DNA from: Castor canadensis
Taxonomy: Eukaryota; Chordata; Mammalia; Rodentia; Castoridae
DNA: 64,000 nucleotides
Reading direction: 5' to 3'
Assembly: GCF_047511655.1 (NCBI RefSeq)
Contig: NC_133389.1
Span: 159,045,973 to 159,109,972, forward strand
Shown here: positions 1 to 12,385 of the stretch, piece after piece
Layout of the letters: each line of letters begins with the position of its first letter
Numbering within the stretch: position 1 is the first letter of the stretch
Translations under genes and position numbers: made by a program
The notes under the pieces: model-generated
Database searches by the model: none
What the model was told of the DNA's origin: nothing
What the model saw: the letters and a program-made list of their open reading frames with translations, nothing else

Positions 1-532
1 CATTACATGTGCAATCTATGTTCATTGCAGAAAAATCAGAAATACAGAGAGGCATGAAGGATGAAAAGACTATCAACATACTTCACAAAGTAAACTATTG
101 CTAGCTTCTTGGTATATGTCTCCCTCACTAGACTGTTTCCAGAATATATGTGAATATGAGTGTAAGCACAATATACATGTATCCACATTTTTAATAAAAT
201 CATAATATCAATTTTCAAAACCTGGTTTTCTCACTTAATATAATGTGACTATCTTTGAAAATTATATATAGACCTGTTTTGCCATTTTCATTTACTAAGA
301 TACTCTATTATAAATTTCTATTAAATAATTATTTTGAAACTTTGTGTGAAACTAATAATATGCTACTAGAAATAATAAAACTAAAGATATGACAGAATTA
401 AATACATTTGGCTCCTTTAAAAAGTTGTTCATAAGAAAAATCCTGAAATGTTTTCACCATTTTCTTCAGAGACAGTATGTACATAATGTCTTCATTTTTT
501 AAGCTTTAAGGATTTTTTTAGATTAAAGATTT

Positions 533-797
533 TTTGTTTTGGGGATTTGAACTCAGGATGTTTTACTTGCTAGGTAGGTACTCTAATATTTTGAACCATG
601 GCCAGTCAGATTTTTCAGATAGGGTCACACTTTTGCCCCAACCAGCCAGCGGTACAATCCATGACTTCCATATAGCTGAGATCTCACGCATGTGCCACCA
701 CACCTGGCTCATTTGCTGAGATTAGGTCTTGATAACTTTTTGCAGGGGCTGACCTCAAACCACAATCCTCCTAATCTGTGAGCCCAGCACCTGACTA
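533..797 (-). repeat. Composite rodent SINE (ID-like + B1-like), antisense
   Basis: Reads 'gggatttgaactcaggatg', 'caccacacctggctc' and 'cctcaaaccacaatcctcc', the reverse complement of the tRNA-like tail followed by two B1-like units. Strongly decayed. Confidence 0.75.
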
Positions 798-991
798 AAT
801 TAAACCTCATTTTCTATATTATTAATACAAATACATTGTTTACTTAGCAAATATTCATTAGATTAGTCACGTAATTAAATTTAGGGAGTAACTCAAACTT
901 TCCAATCTGAAACACAGAAGCACTCTATTTATTGTTTCACCTTCAAAAGTATCATAAAAATCTTTTAAGCCTTTAGAAGTTGCTGGTCAGA

Positions 992-1016
992 TGTGTGTGT
1001 GTGTGTGTGTGTGTGT
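992..1016. repeat. (TG)n microsatellite
   Basis: Uninterrupted TG dinucleotide run. Confidence 0.95.
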
Positions 1017-2043
1017 ACGAATAATTAACCCAAAAGGACAGCACTTAAATTCCTGGCATTATCATAACAATTGGCCTACTTTGGCCCAGTTTCATCTGCC
1101 TGAATCCATATGTAGGACTGGAGATTGAAAGTAAAAAGTGAGAATAAGAAAAGTAAAATTAGGAAAGGTATAATTTGAACTCTGAAAACAAATACTAATC
1201 AACTGTAAGTCAGACACTTAATAGCTATTATAACAAGGTTTCTACTGTAAAAACATCAGTAGTAAAATTTATTTTAAATCACCCAAAGTACTAAAAATAA
1301 GGCACCTTTTAATTTATAAATGAATTATCTAACAGTGAAAATGTTAATACAATGAGTTAGTAAGTTTCTTTAAAAAATTATTTCAGTCTACAACTCAACA
1401 TTGCCTTTTTATTTTAACTGCCAACTCTAGGAAAATTACTTTAATCAAGTCAAAATATTATCAATGGACAGTTGATAATATATAATCTTAAGAAAAATAT
1501 GCATAATATCAGGCTTGCTACCTCTACCACTTAATTCACTCCTATACTTCCTTAAAAGGCATTATAAAACAACTTGATTTAAAAAGTGGCCTCTAAAGCA
1601 TTATTATTGCATGTTTTAAGAGCATCTAGCCCCCACAGGCCACTTATTAATGACCTCTACAAGTGACTACTGCTGCCCTTTCTGCATCTTTTCCTCTGTT
1701 CTCCCTATGTCAAGCCATTACTGTTGCTCTCACAACTCTTGGCTCTCTTCACTACCAAAGTTTTTAAAACTTCTATCAGTGAGACCTAAAAATGCACATG
1801 CCCCCACCAAGGTCAGATTCATGGGAATGTAACCTGTGTAATTACATAGGGTTAGGCTCAGAAGGGTTCTATGCTTGTTTAACATTCTGTTGTTATCATC
1901 TTTAAATTCTTAATAATTTCTTTAACAGTAGATTCTGCAATTTCATTTTGCATGAGGCTTCACAATTAGCCAGTTCTGATGTTACCTCAGGTTCAACCAA
2001 ATGAGTTAATGATATTAAGGAGAGAGAAAAAGTACCAAAAAAA

Positions 2044-2132
2044 TTTCTTTTTTTTTTTGTTTGTTTGTTTTTGAGATAGGGCCTCTCTATCTACCCCAGG
2101 CTAGCCTGGAATTTGCTATGTATCTCAGTGGT
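2044..2132 (-). repeat. B1-like SINE fragment, antisense
   Basis: Poly-T followed by 'ttgagatagggcctctctat' and 'ccaggctagcctggaattt', the antisense 7SL-derived B1 signature. Confidence 0.7.
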
Positions 2133-2908
2133 GAAAGTAAATCAGACTGAGAAAGCAAATGAATTATTACAGAATGTGAACAACTAGGGTCAAACTGAAA
2201 GGAATCAAAGGGATGAGAGAAGAGAAAGAAAGGGAGAAGTGAGAATACAAAACTAACCAACACTAATTTATAATATTGCTAACACGGTAGAGTGCATTCC
2301 AGTTTAACATCAGATAATTACCAAATAACATTTTAAATTATAAAATATTCACAAAAGTGTTTTGATTATATATTTCAACTGGGGAAAACTCCAGGCAATC
2401 GTTAACCTAACCAATATGGCGTGGTTAATTTATACTGTATTCTAATTTACCAGAAACCAAGTACTAAAGTATTTCACAGAGTATGTTAAAAATACCCAGG
2501 AGAATTAAAAATAGGTGGGCATGAAATCTACCAGGTAACAGTGTAATTCTGAAGCTGTGGTCTTACCTTGTTGTGATGAAATAATTAAACCTCTGAAGTC
2601 ATTCATAATAGGATTTAGATACCAGAAAAGGATCTGGAATCAAAGTAATTTGTTGGGGGCTTCTTTGGCTTCCTGCTTACACAATGACTTTTTAAATAAA
2701 GAAACCAGTATTCTATTATCTTTCACTAAAAATCTCCATCAATAAATTAGTTAAACTATCCTGATTTATTAGCCACTTTTAATAAAAATCACTATTCCTT
2801 TTCCCTGAGAAAAGCACAATGATGAACAATTTAAAGAAAAAAGGATTTTCCAACTCTGTTGTAAATTATCACCTTGTGGCTATGTACCAATACTTTACGT
2901 GTTAATTT

Positions 2909-2943
2909 ATCACTTCTCGGCCTTTTGGCTAAGATCAAGTGTA
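2909..2943 (+). pseudogene. Truncated U2 snRNA pseudogene
   Basis: Thirty-five bases starting atcacttctcggcctttt match the 5' end of U2 snRNA with one obvious change (atcA versus atcG). Similarity stops abruptly after aagatcaagtgta, before the branch-recognition and Sm regions, so the fragment cannot be functional. 3'-truncated U2 copies of this kind are known products of L1-mediated retrotransposition. Confidence 0.85.
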
Positions 2944-3082
2944 CATATTAACTTAAATAATTTTAATTATATTTTATATAATAGAGGTAAGTCATATATT
3001 TAATATTTTAATTAGAATGTTAGTTAACTGTAAATATCTATATCTCAAGAATTCACAGATATAATGATGTTTATTTGAATAG

Positions 3083-3519
3083 TGTGTTAGCCTTTTGTTG
3101 TTATGTCAAAATACCTGAGAAAACAACTTCAAGAGGAAGGAGCCATTCTGGCTCCTGGTTTCAGAAATTGCACTCCATGATTGGGTTGCTCCATTGTTTT
3201 AGGCATGAGGTAAGGTAGAATATCATGTTGGCAAGAGGGTATAGCAGAGCAAAGTTATTCACCACAGGTAGCCAGGAAGCAGAGAGAAAGCAGAGGCCAA
3301 GGACAAGACATACCCTGCAAAGACATGCCCCCAGGATCCCACTTCCTCCAACCAGGCCTTAGCATCTAGTTTCCACCAAATTATGAATCATCAAAGTCTT
3401 AATAAACTGATTTAGATGATCATGGTCCAATCACATCTCAATGATTGGATCCACCAGTTGGGGACCAAATCTTCAAGGCAAGAGCCTTTTTGCAGGATAC
3501 TTCCTATCCAAACAGTAAC
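3083..3519 (-). mobile_element. MaLR-like LTR, antisense
   Basis: It reads 'tgtgttagccttttgttg...caaaatacctgagaaaac' at one end and 'gttggggaccaaatcttcaa ... tatccaaacagtaac' at the other, the arrangement of antisense mammalian MaLR (THE1/MST-type) LTRs. The subfamily is not determined. Confidence 0.45.
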
Positions 3520-3547
3520 AAATACTTTATAAAATTGATAATAGTTT

Positions 3548-3635
3548 GCTAGAAATATGGCTCAAGTGATAGAGAATTTGCCTAGCAAGAGCAGGGTATT
3601 AAGTTCAAACTGCAGTACCACCAAAATAAAAAAAG
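3548..3635 (+). repeat. ID-like SINE
   Basis: tRNA-derived unit 'gctcaagtgatagag...cctagcaag...gttcaaactgcagtacc' with an A-rich tail. It is antisense to KANSL1L and ends about 45 bp from the exon 4 donor. Confidence 0.75.
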
Positions 3636-3680
3636 GATGAAAAGTCGTTTCATGCTATAGAAGATGTACTCTGACTTTAC

Positions 3681-3878
3681 CTGTTTTTCTATGTTACGAA
3701 GAAGTAGTGTAGGGCTGCTTGGTGACATCTCAAAGTCTTGTTCTGGTAAAGAATCTTGACTCCCCTGAGGAACCTGAGGATTTTCTGTAGTGTTTAACAA
3801 AGCTGCTTGGTCTGTGAATTCTATTTGTTTTTGCAAAAGGTCTTTTGGAAGGTGACATTCTTCTAGGATCACTATCCC
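3681..3878 (-). CDS. KANSL1L: KANSL1L coding exon 4
   Basis: A 198-nt exon (66 codons, phase 0 at both ends) preceded by ttgctgtttgtctag and followed by CAG|gtaaag. It begins GIVILEECHLPKDLL, directly continuing RASK of the preceding exon, and ends SPSSPTLLLRNIEKQ. KANSL1 has the same RANKG junction. The second half carries the motif EQDFEMSPSSPTLLLRNIEKQ, which I recall as nearly identical in human KANSL1L, whereas the middle (QAALLNTTENPQVPQGSQDS) looks more variable. Later exons (Lys/Arg-rich region and C-terminal PEHE-like region) were not found in bases 1-3680 and presumably lie to the left. An ID-type SINE ends about 45 bp beyond the donor. Confidence 0.93.
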
Positions 3879-5273
3879 CTAGACAAACAGCAATGAAAGA
3901 ATTGGAATGAAAACAAATTGATTGCTAAGTTACCTTTAATGGTACAGTGCACATGAAACTGTATCCTCTTATACCTTGGGAGTCATAAAACATAACTGAA
4001 AATACAGTTTAAGTCTCTAAAAAACTGGCTGATTTAAAACATGTGGCTAATATAATATATATGGCTTATGGGTTGGGCTTATAAAACACCATAGTAACAT
4101 ATATATGCAGATTTTGTTCTTTTTATTAGTTTTAAATATTAACATTAAAAAGTTTGATGTACTTATAATAAAATTAAAAGCTTATTATACTCAGAATAAG
4201 GACATTTCAGACTGAAATTAAGAATGTTTCCTGATACAATCTTCTGATTTTTGGTCATTATCATTTCTATTTGAGCAACGAACTTAAAATACCAAACTTA
4301 CAAACATCCAAACAATGATGTGACCCTATACTAATTCCTTTCAGAGCACCCTAATGAACCCTGCCCATATTGCTGCTAGTCAGCGCCCATGTGTGAGAAT
4401 GTATCACTGAGAAAAAGTACTCTCTAGGCAGAGCTGCTTACATGGTGATTGTGCTAATAATAACAGATTTTTTACTTTGATGGGGTCTTTTCTGAAGTGT
4501 AAGGAACTGAAGGAATGAGCAGGGATCAAGATGCCTCCATCCTCCCTATCTCCTACTCTTACATACTTATTCCACAACTGGTTTGCTCAACTTTCTGCCA
4601 CGTTTTTCACCTTCCTCCCTCCAACTGATCTCAACCTTAAGCTCTTCAAAGACAATGGAGACAGGAAAGAAAGGGGGGAAAAGGAGTGCACAGACATGAT
4701 CTTAATGGTTTCATAGTCACTTCTCATGATAAAGCTTCCTCTCTTCCAAGCCGTTCTATAATCCTTGCCCCTTCAAACCATATGCACAGAGTGCACATTC
4801 AAAAAGCTGATAAGCTCCTATAGGCCACCTTAAAAATTTGGCTAAAATAAACTCTTATAATGAAAAATAGCTAAAAACATTACTATAAGCGTACATTATT
4901 TAGAGATTGGAACTAATTAAATTAGTACTATGGGCCAGGCTATATCATGTACTAAGTTTTATTTATAAGATGGAAACTGCCTATAGATAATAATGGCTAT
5001 ATATGAGTTTTAATTTATAGTATATAATTTAGAATATATACCTTTAGAATGGACATATTCAGGTATAGTATTAACCATATATAATACTATATTAAACATA
5101 TAGTAATTTAATACTATCGATTTCTTAAGTATAATAAATGCTTTTGTTTTTAAATTTACATTTAGAATAATGCTAGCATGCTGACTTTTCCAAAGGAAAG
5201 CAGATCCGATTGCTGATCCCAATGACCGTTTTCTTAGAATACACAAAAATGGCCATCAAGAAGTCTGAAGAAG

Positions 5274-5525
5274 TCTGGCATGGTAGCACCTGCCACCCAG
5301 CTACTGTTTAATCTGAGGCAGGAGGATTACAAATTCAAAGCCAGCTTGAGGTACATAGATAGTTCCAGCCCTTCACAGGGGCTACATAGTGAGACCCTAG
5401 GTGAAAAAAAAAAAAAAAACCCAAACTGCAAAGCAGGGCATGGGTGCCCATATGTATAATCTCAGCAATAGAGAGGCTGAGGCCAGCCCAGGGTATAGAG
5501 CAAGACCAAACAAACAAGTGCAAAA
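5274..5525 (+). repeat. B1-like SINE pair, sense
   Basis: Two B1-like units separated by poly-A: 'ctggcatggtagcacctgcc' through 'gtgagaccctaggtg', then 'gcagggcatgggtgcccata' through 'agagcaagacc'. Confidence 0.7.
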
Positions 5526-5529
5526 AGAG

Positions 5530-6095
5530 CAAGGCTGGAGGTATTACAATACTGGGCTTCAAGTTATATGATAAAGCCAAAGTAAAAAAAAAAAACAAAA
5601 CCATGGTATTGGACAAAAACACAAAGACCCACACAGCTACAGCCATGTGATTTTTGACAAAGGGACCAAAAACATACATTGAAGAAAAGACAGCCTCTTC
5701 AACAAATGATGCTGGGAAAACTGGTTTGTATTTGTATAAGCCTGAAACTAGACCCTTCTCTCTCACCCTACATAAAAGTCAATTCAAAACAGATCAAAGA
5801 TCTTAATATAAGATATGAAACTACTATGGGAAAACACTGGAAGATATGGGCATAGGAAATTATTTTCTGAATAGGACTCTAATTGCATAGGAATTAGAGC
5901 TAAGAGCAAGATCAGACAAATGGGATTGCATCAAATTTAAAAGCTGCATATCAAAAGAAACAAGTTACCATAAACAAGAAGCATCCCACAGAATGGGAGA
6001 AAATCTTTGCCAGCTACTCAACTGATAAAGGATTAATATCCAGAATATACAATGAGCTCATAAAATCACACAGCAAAAGAATAATCCAATTAATA
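5530..6095 (+). mobile_element. L1 ORF2 fragment (5'-truncated)
   Basis: Recognisable ORF2 3' half: 'acaaagggaccaaaaacata', 'ttcaacaaatgatgctggga', 'atgggattgcatcaaattta', 'caatgagctcataaaatcac'. Multiple stops and frameshifts; dead copy. Confidence 0.8.
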
Positions 6096-6584
6096 ATGTC
6101 AACATTGCACCCCTTAAATAAAACTATCAAAGAGAGACTATCTGATGATCTCCATAGGATTAAGAAATTACTGCAACAGAAGGTTCCTGAAAGACAGTGT
6201 AAACAACAAGAAAAAGTAAGTGCAATAATTTAATATGAAATTTCCATCAGGAAACTTCTTGAATACAGCTCCTCAAATCTAACAGACACATATGCATAAA
6301 GTCTGATGTATGCTCTTTCATCTACCTTCCTACAAACACAACCGCCAAATCCTACAAGGCATTAAATAATATTCAACACTTTTCTAGCTTTCCTCTCCCA
6401 TTCTTGTACCACTCACACTTTCTGCTCCATTGAATACAGTAATACTTTTTGTCATTTCTGATCTTGCTGTTTCATGTCTCTAAACCTTTTTGGAGCATGC
6501 CCTTTCCTATTATCAGTTCATCAAGAAAATTACCATTTATCCTTCAAAGTCATACTGAGATATCAATTCTTATTCTGTTTTTTT

Positions 6585-6655
6585 GTTTGAACTCAGAGCC
6601 TTGCATTTGTTAAGCAGGCACTCTATCACTTGAAACACACCATCGGCCCCAACTC
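6585..6655 (-). repeat. ID-like SINE, antisense
   Basis: 'tttgaactcagagccttgca' and 'aagcaggcactctatcactt' are the reverse of the tRNA-like SINE unit. Confidence 0.65.
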
Positions 6656-8199
6656 TTTCTCTTGATGTTTTCTGATTGTCTAAACTCTACATATTCTGTT
6701 TCTGCTACTTCTATAAGTTATTAAAACATGTATTATTTGATACAATATATTACATTGCAACTATTTACATGTTCTATCTTCCTTATCAGAATACAAACTA
6801 AAATATATTAGTCTTTGTGACATGCTGACCTGGATGAGGTTGGACTAATCGCATGGTTTAAAGACTAGTCCCTTTTCTTCTCAGCTTTTTGTTTTCAGTC
6901 CAATCCCCACCAAACTTATATTACATTATCTTGAGTATATCTACAGTGGCACCATTTAGAACTAAGTTTTTAACAAAAGCAGAGTTGCAGAGATATTTAG
7001 CAACATTTAAATTCAATAAGATTTCATGGATTATATGAGAACTGTATTTATTTGTTCTTTGGGGAAAATATACTTTAGTCTTAAGCAGGAAAAAAATGTA
7101 TTTTTAAGTTGGGAGATACCATGTTAAAATTTTTCCCAGTTGGAATTAAAACATTTATTTTTTGCAGTAATTTGCTTAATTTTTACCCCTCATTAAACTA
7201 AAATCTCTGAAAATATAAGAACTCTGTAGGTTTTTGTTCACCATTAGCTATCATAATAAGCACATATAAGATACCTAACTGTATGAAAAAAAGGAAAACA
7301 GTGACATAAAAAGGGAAGAAAATATACAAAACGAATAGAGAAGAATCAATTTTATTAAATTTTACTAAATTTTTACATTGAAAATTTTTTTCAATGTAAC
7401 AGATTTAGCTATAATTTCCATTGAAATAACTCTAAACCTCTATCTTAGAAATCTGTCTTCTCTAATGTCATATTTCCAACTCCTTCTGAACATCAACATA
7501 AATGTCCAGCAATACCTCGACAATCCATGTGTAAAAAAGTTCATTTTTGTCAAATTTTCTATAAATGAGGCACTTTTTTCTTGAAAATTAGAGATCAATA
7601 AAGAGGAGAAAATGCCAAGATCATAACCAATTGGGTAGCTATTGAAAACACAGCTGCCTTCCAATATTCCTGTGTCACTGTGGGGAGCATAAGGGAAAAG
7701 AAGAATCTTGATAATTGTTATTGGTATGATTTGAAAATGCATCTTAAGTGTCAAAAAGAATGCTGAGTATCATATCATCTTGTTCTTCATAAACTGTATC
7801 TTCTAAGAGATCATTATGCTGAAAACCTTAAAACAGTTTTAGAGATTATGTGGCTTTTGTCTCAATCCTCACATACAATCTTTCTGGTAACTTCTATATT
7901 TTGATATTATCTGATATTTACATCCAGAGATACCATTAAAAATTACTCTGCTCTTATCTTTATTACATACTAAAACTGCTAGAAAACATTTCCCTAGCAT
8001 ATTTTCTTCACTAGTCTATCAGGTACTCAATTATACTAACAGATGTTATATAAAAACAAAACGTATGCTCTTTATTGCAATGCCGCTCTATGTTGCAATA
8101 AAGACAGTAAAGTAAATACAATGGGGTGATGTATTTTCAGGAAATGGTGCAGGAACACCCAAATATCCACACATGTAAGAGTTGGTAGCCCCCCAAAAC

Positions 8200-8470
8200 C
8201 TGAAGTTCCTCAAACTGGAAACAATCCACATTTAATGAGCAGATGAACCAATAAACAAATTATGGACTGCTGACAAAATAGAATACTAAGCAACATGAGG
8301 ACTGAAATATTAATACACAGAAAAATACAAATCTCAAAACTTTATGCTACTTGCAAACAAAAGAATGGATAGTATATGAATTCATTCATTAAAAAGCTAT
8401 GTAAAAGACCAATGTAATTCATACTGAAAGACAGGAGATCAGAGGTTGTCTCAAAGAACAATCCGAAAAA
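8200..8470 (+). mobile_element. L1 3'-end fragment
   Basis: 'ctcaaactggaaacaatcc', 'aataaacaaattatggactg' and 'aatactaagcaacatgagg' are typical of the region just 3' of L1 ORF2. Confidence 0.6.
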
Positions 8471-8559
8471 AGTACTTACTATGATAAAAATAAATAAACC
8501 TATAAAAAGGCAAAAATTGACTGTCCAAATAAATAATTATGCATAAAATATAAAATAAT

Positions 8560-10245
8560 CTCAATAAAATTTTTAAAAAAGAACACACAGGTATACATAT
8601 GGGGAAAATGGATGAATTGGAAGACAAACCTGAGGAAATCTTGAAATATGACAGTATAGAGAGATGAAGAGATGGCTGAATATTATGAGATATGGGTATA
8701 TAATAAGATGGTTCAAATGTCTTAATATGTCTTCAGAGGAATATAAAAAGAAGGGAAAATTATTCAAAAAGAAAGCAAGAACTTTCAGAAATATTAAAAC
8801 ACAAAACTAGAGATTCAAGAAATAAAGAAATAAATATAAACTTAGACACCTCATAGGAAATTGCAGTACACCAAAAGACAAAGTGAAAAATTTAAACAGT
8901 ACTACATAAACTGGAATAACAATTAGGATGACAACAAGTTTCCTGTCTGCAAAAATATAAATAGAAGAAAATTATGTTCTTTTAAGTGTCATAAGAAAAA
9001 TAACACCCAACCTAAAAGTCTATCTAAAGCTACCTAAACCACCAGCCAAGAATATACATGAAGCCAGGCATATGTTGGTTTTGGTACTATTCATGGTTTT
9101 AGGTATCCACTGATGGTATAGGAATATATCCCCATAGATGGGGAGAAGGAGGGAGTACTATATTTGGTAAAACTGTCCTTCAAAAGTGAGGGAGAGCTCA
9201 GCACAGTGGCACACACCTGAAACTATCACTAGTCAGGAGACTGAGGCAGCAGGATCTCAAGTTCAAAGCCAGTCTGGACAATAGAGCAATACTGCATCTC
9301 AAAAAAAAAAAAAAGAGTGAGAAATTAAGACATTCTCAGAAAAACAAGATCTGAGTCTTCACTGCAAGAAATTGTCATGGGAGGCCTGCAACATGAAATA
9401 AAAGGCAACTGGACAGTAACATAAAAATGTATTAAAAATAAAAATCTGAATAAACAATTACACAGGCAATTATAAAAGCTAGTATTATTGTAACAATTGT
9501 TTATAACTCCATTTTTTGTTTTCTGAATGACTTAAAAGGGACTAATACACTTAAAAGAATTAATAATTCATGTTTAGGGGCGCATAAAGTATAAGCTTGG
9601 AATTTTATTGTAAAGTTGTAGAGAAGCACAGACTTTTGTATGTAATTGAAGTTATACTGGTATAAATTCAAATTGAAATATTATAACTCTGTTTAGTTAC
9701 AAGTAATCTCCATAGTAACTATAAAGAAAATGGCTATAGAATATATACAAAAGGAGATAAAAAAGGAATTTTGATATTTCATTAAAAGATCAACTATGCA
9801 GGAAATGAGTCACAAAAAAAGCTATCAGTATAGGGAATCAATAGCAAAATGACAGAAGTAAATCCATCCTTATCATTGAATACTTTGAATGTAAATAGAT
9901 TAAACTCATCAATCAAAAGACAGAAGTTAGCAGAATAAATAAAAATATAATCCAACTAGATTCTGTCTATAAGAAACTTTAAATCAATGGTAAAAATAAG
10001 TTGAAAATGATAGAACAGAAAAATATATTTCATGCAAATAGTTACCAGAAGAAAGTAGGATGACTGTATTAGTATCAGACAAAAGAAGCTTTAAGTAAAA
10101 AAAATTCAAAGAGGCAAAAGACACTGTATGTTAATAAAATGTTCAATAGATATAGTAATTACAAATATCAAAATGCAAGAAGCAAAAACTGACAGAATTG
10201 ACAGAGAAATAGACAGTTCTGTACAATACCTGAAGGCTTCTGTAA
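8560..10245 (+). mobile_element. Old L1 (L1M-type), 5' part
   Basis: Diverged L1 coding sequence, for example 'ttgaatactttgaatgtaaa', 'ctcatcaatcaaaagacaga' and 'ctgtctataagaaactttaa'. It is broken by a SINE carrying an LTR and resumes at about 11562. Confidence 0.6.
9188..9315 (+). repeat. B1-like SINE inside the L1
   Basis: 'gcacagtggcacacacctg' through 'agcaatactgcatctc' and a poly-A tail. Confidence 0.75.
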
Positions 10246-10249
10246 CATA

Positions 10250-11560
10250 ACTCTTTTTTTGGTTTTTTGGTTTTTTAGCAGTACTGGGAAATGACTAAGG
10301 GAACTGAGTTTGTTAAGCAAGTGCTCTACAACTTTACCCATAACATCAGTTCTTTTGCTTTTAGTTCGTTTTTTGGGTAGGGTCTCAGACTTTTGTCCAG
10401 GCCATGATTCTCCTACCACCATCCCCTGAATAGCTGGGTATGGAGGGCCAATTCTGAAAAGCCTATGAGAACTGGACTTAAGCAAGGCAAGATGCGACTT
10501 AATTGCTTTCACCTGTAGGCTGAGATAGGCACAAAAAGCCAGAACAGCTGCATCTCCTAAGCTGTGTTCAGAGAAGCAGGAATGCAAGTTTCTCCTGTTA
10601 CAATGTCATGCCCTTCCCCTGCTCCACCCTCTTTGCTGCTGTTTATAAAAGACCCCTGAAGGAGGAAGACAGGCTTTTTGCTTGTCTTTATGCTTTTTGC
10701 CTTTGGCTTTGGAGGGCTTTTTTGGGCTTCAGTGTTCTGGGACTTTGGCTTGGGCTTTGGCTTGATTCTTTTGCTTTTGACTTTCTGGTGTGGGAAGCTT
10801 TTGGAAGGGAAAAGAATTACTGAAGGGAAAAGAATTGCAGGGAAGTTGCTGAAGGGAAAAAGAGTGGCTGAAGAAGGGTTGATAGACAGTCTGCACTGAG
10901 AACTTTAACACAGTCCTTAGAAAGCTAAGCCAAAGAAAGAACTTTAACATAGGTTTTAGAAGCTAAAGAAAAGCCAAAGAGAACACGGGACAGTGCAAGA
11001 TAGGGGACAAGACTTTGCAAGTCTGAGCAAGGAGGCTTTAAGAAAGCTAAAGAGAAAAGCTGCAAGCCTGGGGACAAAAGACTTTAAGACTGATTAAGCT
11101 AAAGATAACCTAAGAGAAAAACATGGGACAGTGTGAGTCTCAGAAAAGAAGTTTTAAGCAAGGTTTTAAAGAACTGCAAGGAGTAAGGCCTTAAAGAATA
11201 AAAACAGAGAAAGGAAGCAATGAGGGTTGGGCGTCTCCACCTGAGTGCCCAACACACCTGACCCCACTTTCTGTCTGTCTGTCTATCCTGTGTCTTTTCT
11301 GAATCTCCAGTCACTCCCCAGTTAAGCCCAGTTAGGTTCAGTAATAACCAGGAGAGAGGAAAACCTCACTCCAGCAAGGAAGAAAGCGTGAAAAAACAGC
11401 CCCTCCTTCAACTGGGATCATAGGCATGTACCACCACACCCAGCTTGTTTTAGAGATAGAGCCTCAATAACTTTTGCCAAGGCTAGCTTGAACTGCTATT
11501 TTCATATATCTGCCTCCCAAATAGCTGAGATTACAGATGTGAACCACCATTCCCAGCTAT
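10250..11560 (-). repeat. Composite SINE, antisense, split by an LTR
   Basis: The left part (10250-10438) holds the ID-like portion and 'gtctcagacttttgtccagg'. The right part (11411-11560) continues with 'gggatcataggcatgtacca' and 'agctgagattacagatgtga'. Together they form one antisense SINE interrupted by the 972-bp LTR. Confidence 0.75.
10439..11410 (+). mobile_element. Class II ERV-like solo LTR, copy 1
   Basis: A 972-bp block inserted in a SINE. It is flanked by GCTGGG (10433-10438) and ACTGGG (11411-11416), a 6-bp target duplication with one change, as expected for ERVK-type integration. It has a TATA-like box (tataaaag, about 10645) and ends in TTCA. It shares long similarity with the inverted copy at 54997-56029, for example 'cctatgagaactgg' and 'gttaagcccagttaggt'. 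No internal retroviral genes are attached. Short ORFs within it are not viral genes. Confidence 0.75.
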
Positions 11561-11561
11561 A

Positions 11562-12385
11562 ACATACTCTTAATAATGGATAGAAGTAAGTAAACAGGAC
11601 TTAACACAATAAGTCAGCTAGATTTAACACATATACAGAACTCCATGCAACATACAAATGACCAATAAGCATATAAATATGCTCAACATCATAAATCACA
11701 AGGGAAATGCAAGTCTAAACTACAGTGATATACTACTTAACACACATTATGATGACTATTATTTAAAAAAACAGAAAACAAATGTGGGCAAGAATTTGAA
11801 GAAAGTGGAACCACTGGGGACTGTTAGTGGAACACAGTATGATGGTTCTGCAAAAAATTAAAAAATACAATGACCATATGGTCCAATAATTTCATTTTTG
11901 GATTTATACCAAAAAGAATTGAAAACAGCTCCTTGAAGAGATATTTTACACCATGTTTATACTCACAATAGCTAAAATGCAGAAGCAACCCAAGTGCCCA
12001 TTAGATAAATAAACAAAATGCAGTAAATACACACAACCAAATATTATTCAGTCTTAAAAAAGGAAAAGAAATTTTAATATATGCTATGATGTAGGTGAAA
12101 TCTGAAGACATTATGCTAAGTGAAATAAGCCAGTTGCAAAAAGACAAATATTCCACATATATGAGTACTTAGAATGGTCAACATCATATAGGCATAATTG
12201 CCAGGGGTTAGGAAGAGAGGGAAATGGTTATTCTTCAATGAGTATAAAGTTTCACCTTTAAAAGACAAGAAGTTACAGATATGGAAGGTGAACATTATTA
12301 AACCACTAAAATGTACATGTAAAAATGATTAAGATGATAAATTTTATTAGTATTTTGCCACAATAAAAAAAATTTGGAAAAACTG
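11562..12385 (+). mobile_element. Old L1 (L1M-type), 3' part
   Basis: Continues the L1 at 8560-10245 with the ORF2 C-terminal region ('tgaccatatggtccaataat', 'caacccaagtgcccattaga') and the 3' UTR ending 'tattttgccacaataaaaa'. Confidence 0.75.

Larger units (their letters stand above)
1..3680 (-). other. KANSL1L: KANSL1L intron after coding exon 4 (partial)
   Basis: AT-rich intronic sequence. Apart from the separately listed SINEs, MaLR-like LTR, U2 fragment and the (TG)n tract at 992-1016, I see no exon, RNA gene or regulatory signal. The stretches 1-530, 800-2040 and 2140-2900 look like unique or very old decayed sequence. No exon with the expected Lys/Arg-rich KANSL1L continuation was found. 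Confidence 0.7.

Noticed and set aside
1-3680. Search for the next KANSL1L exon
   Set aside because: No splice-bounded frame with the expected Lys/Arg-rich continuation was seen, so none is called.
5335-5766. 143-codon minus-strand ORF with hydrophobic stretches
   Set aside because: It is the antisense of B1-like SINEs and L1 ORF2; poly-A read in reverse gives the Phe-rich segments.
10168-10587. 139-codon minus-strand ORF
   Set aside because: It overlaps L1, SINE and LTR copy 1 boundaries and is therefore not a gene.
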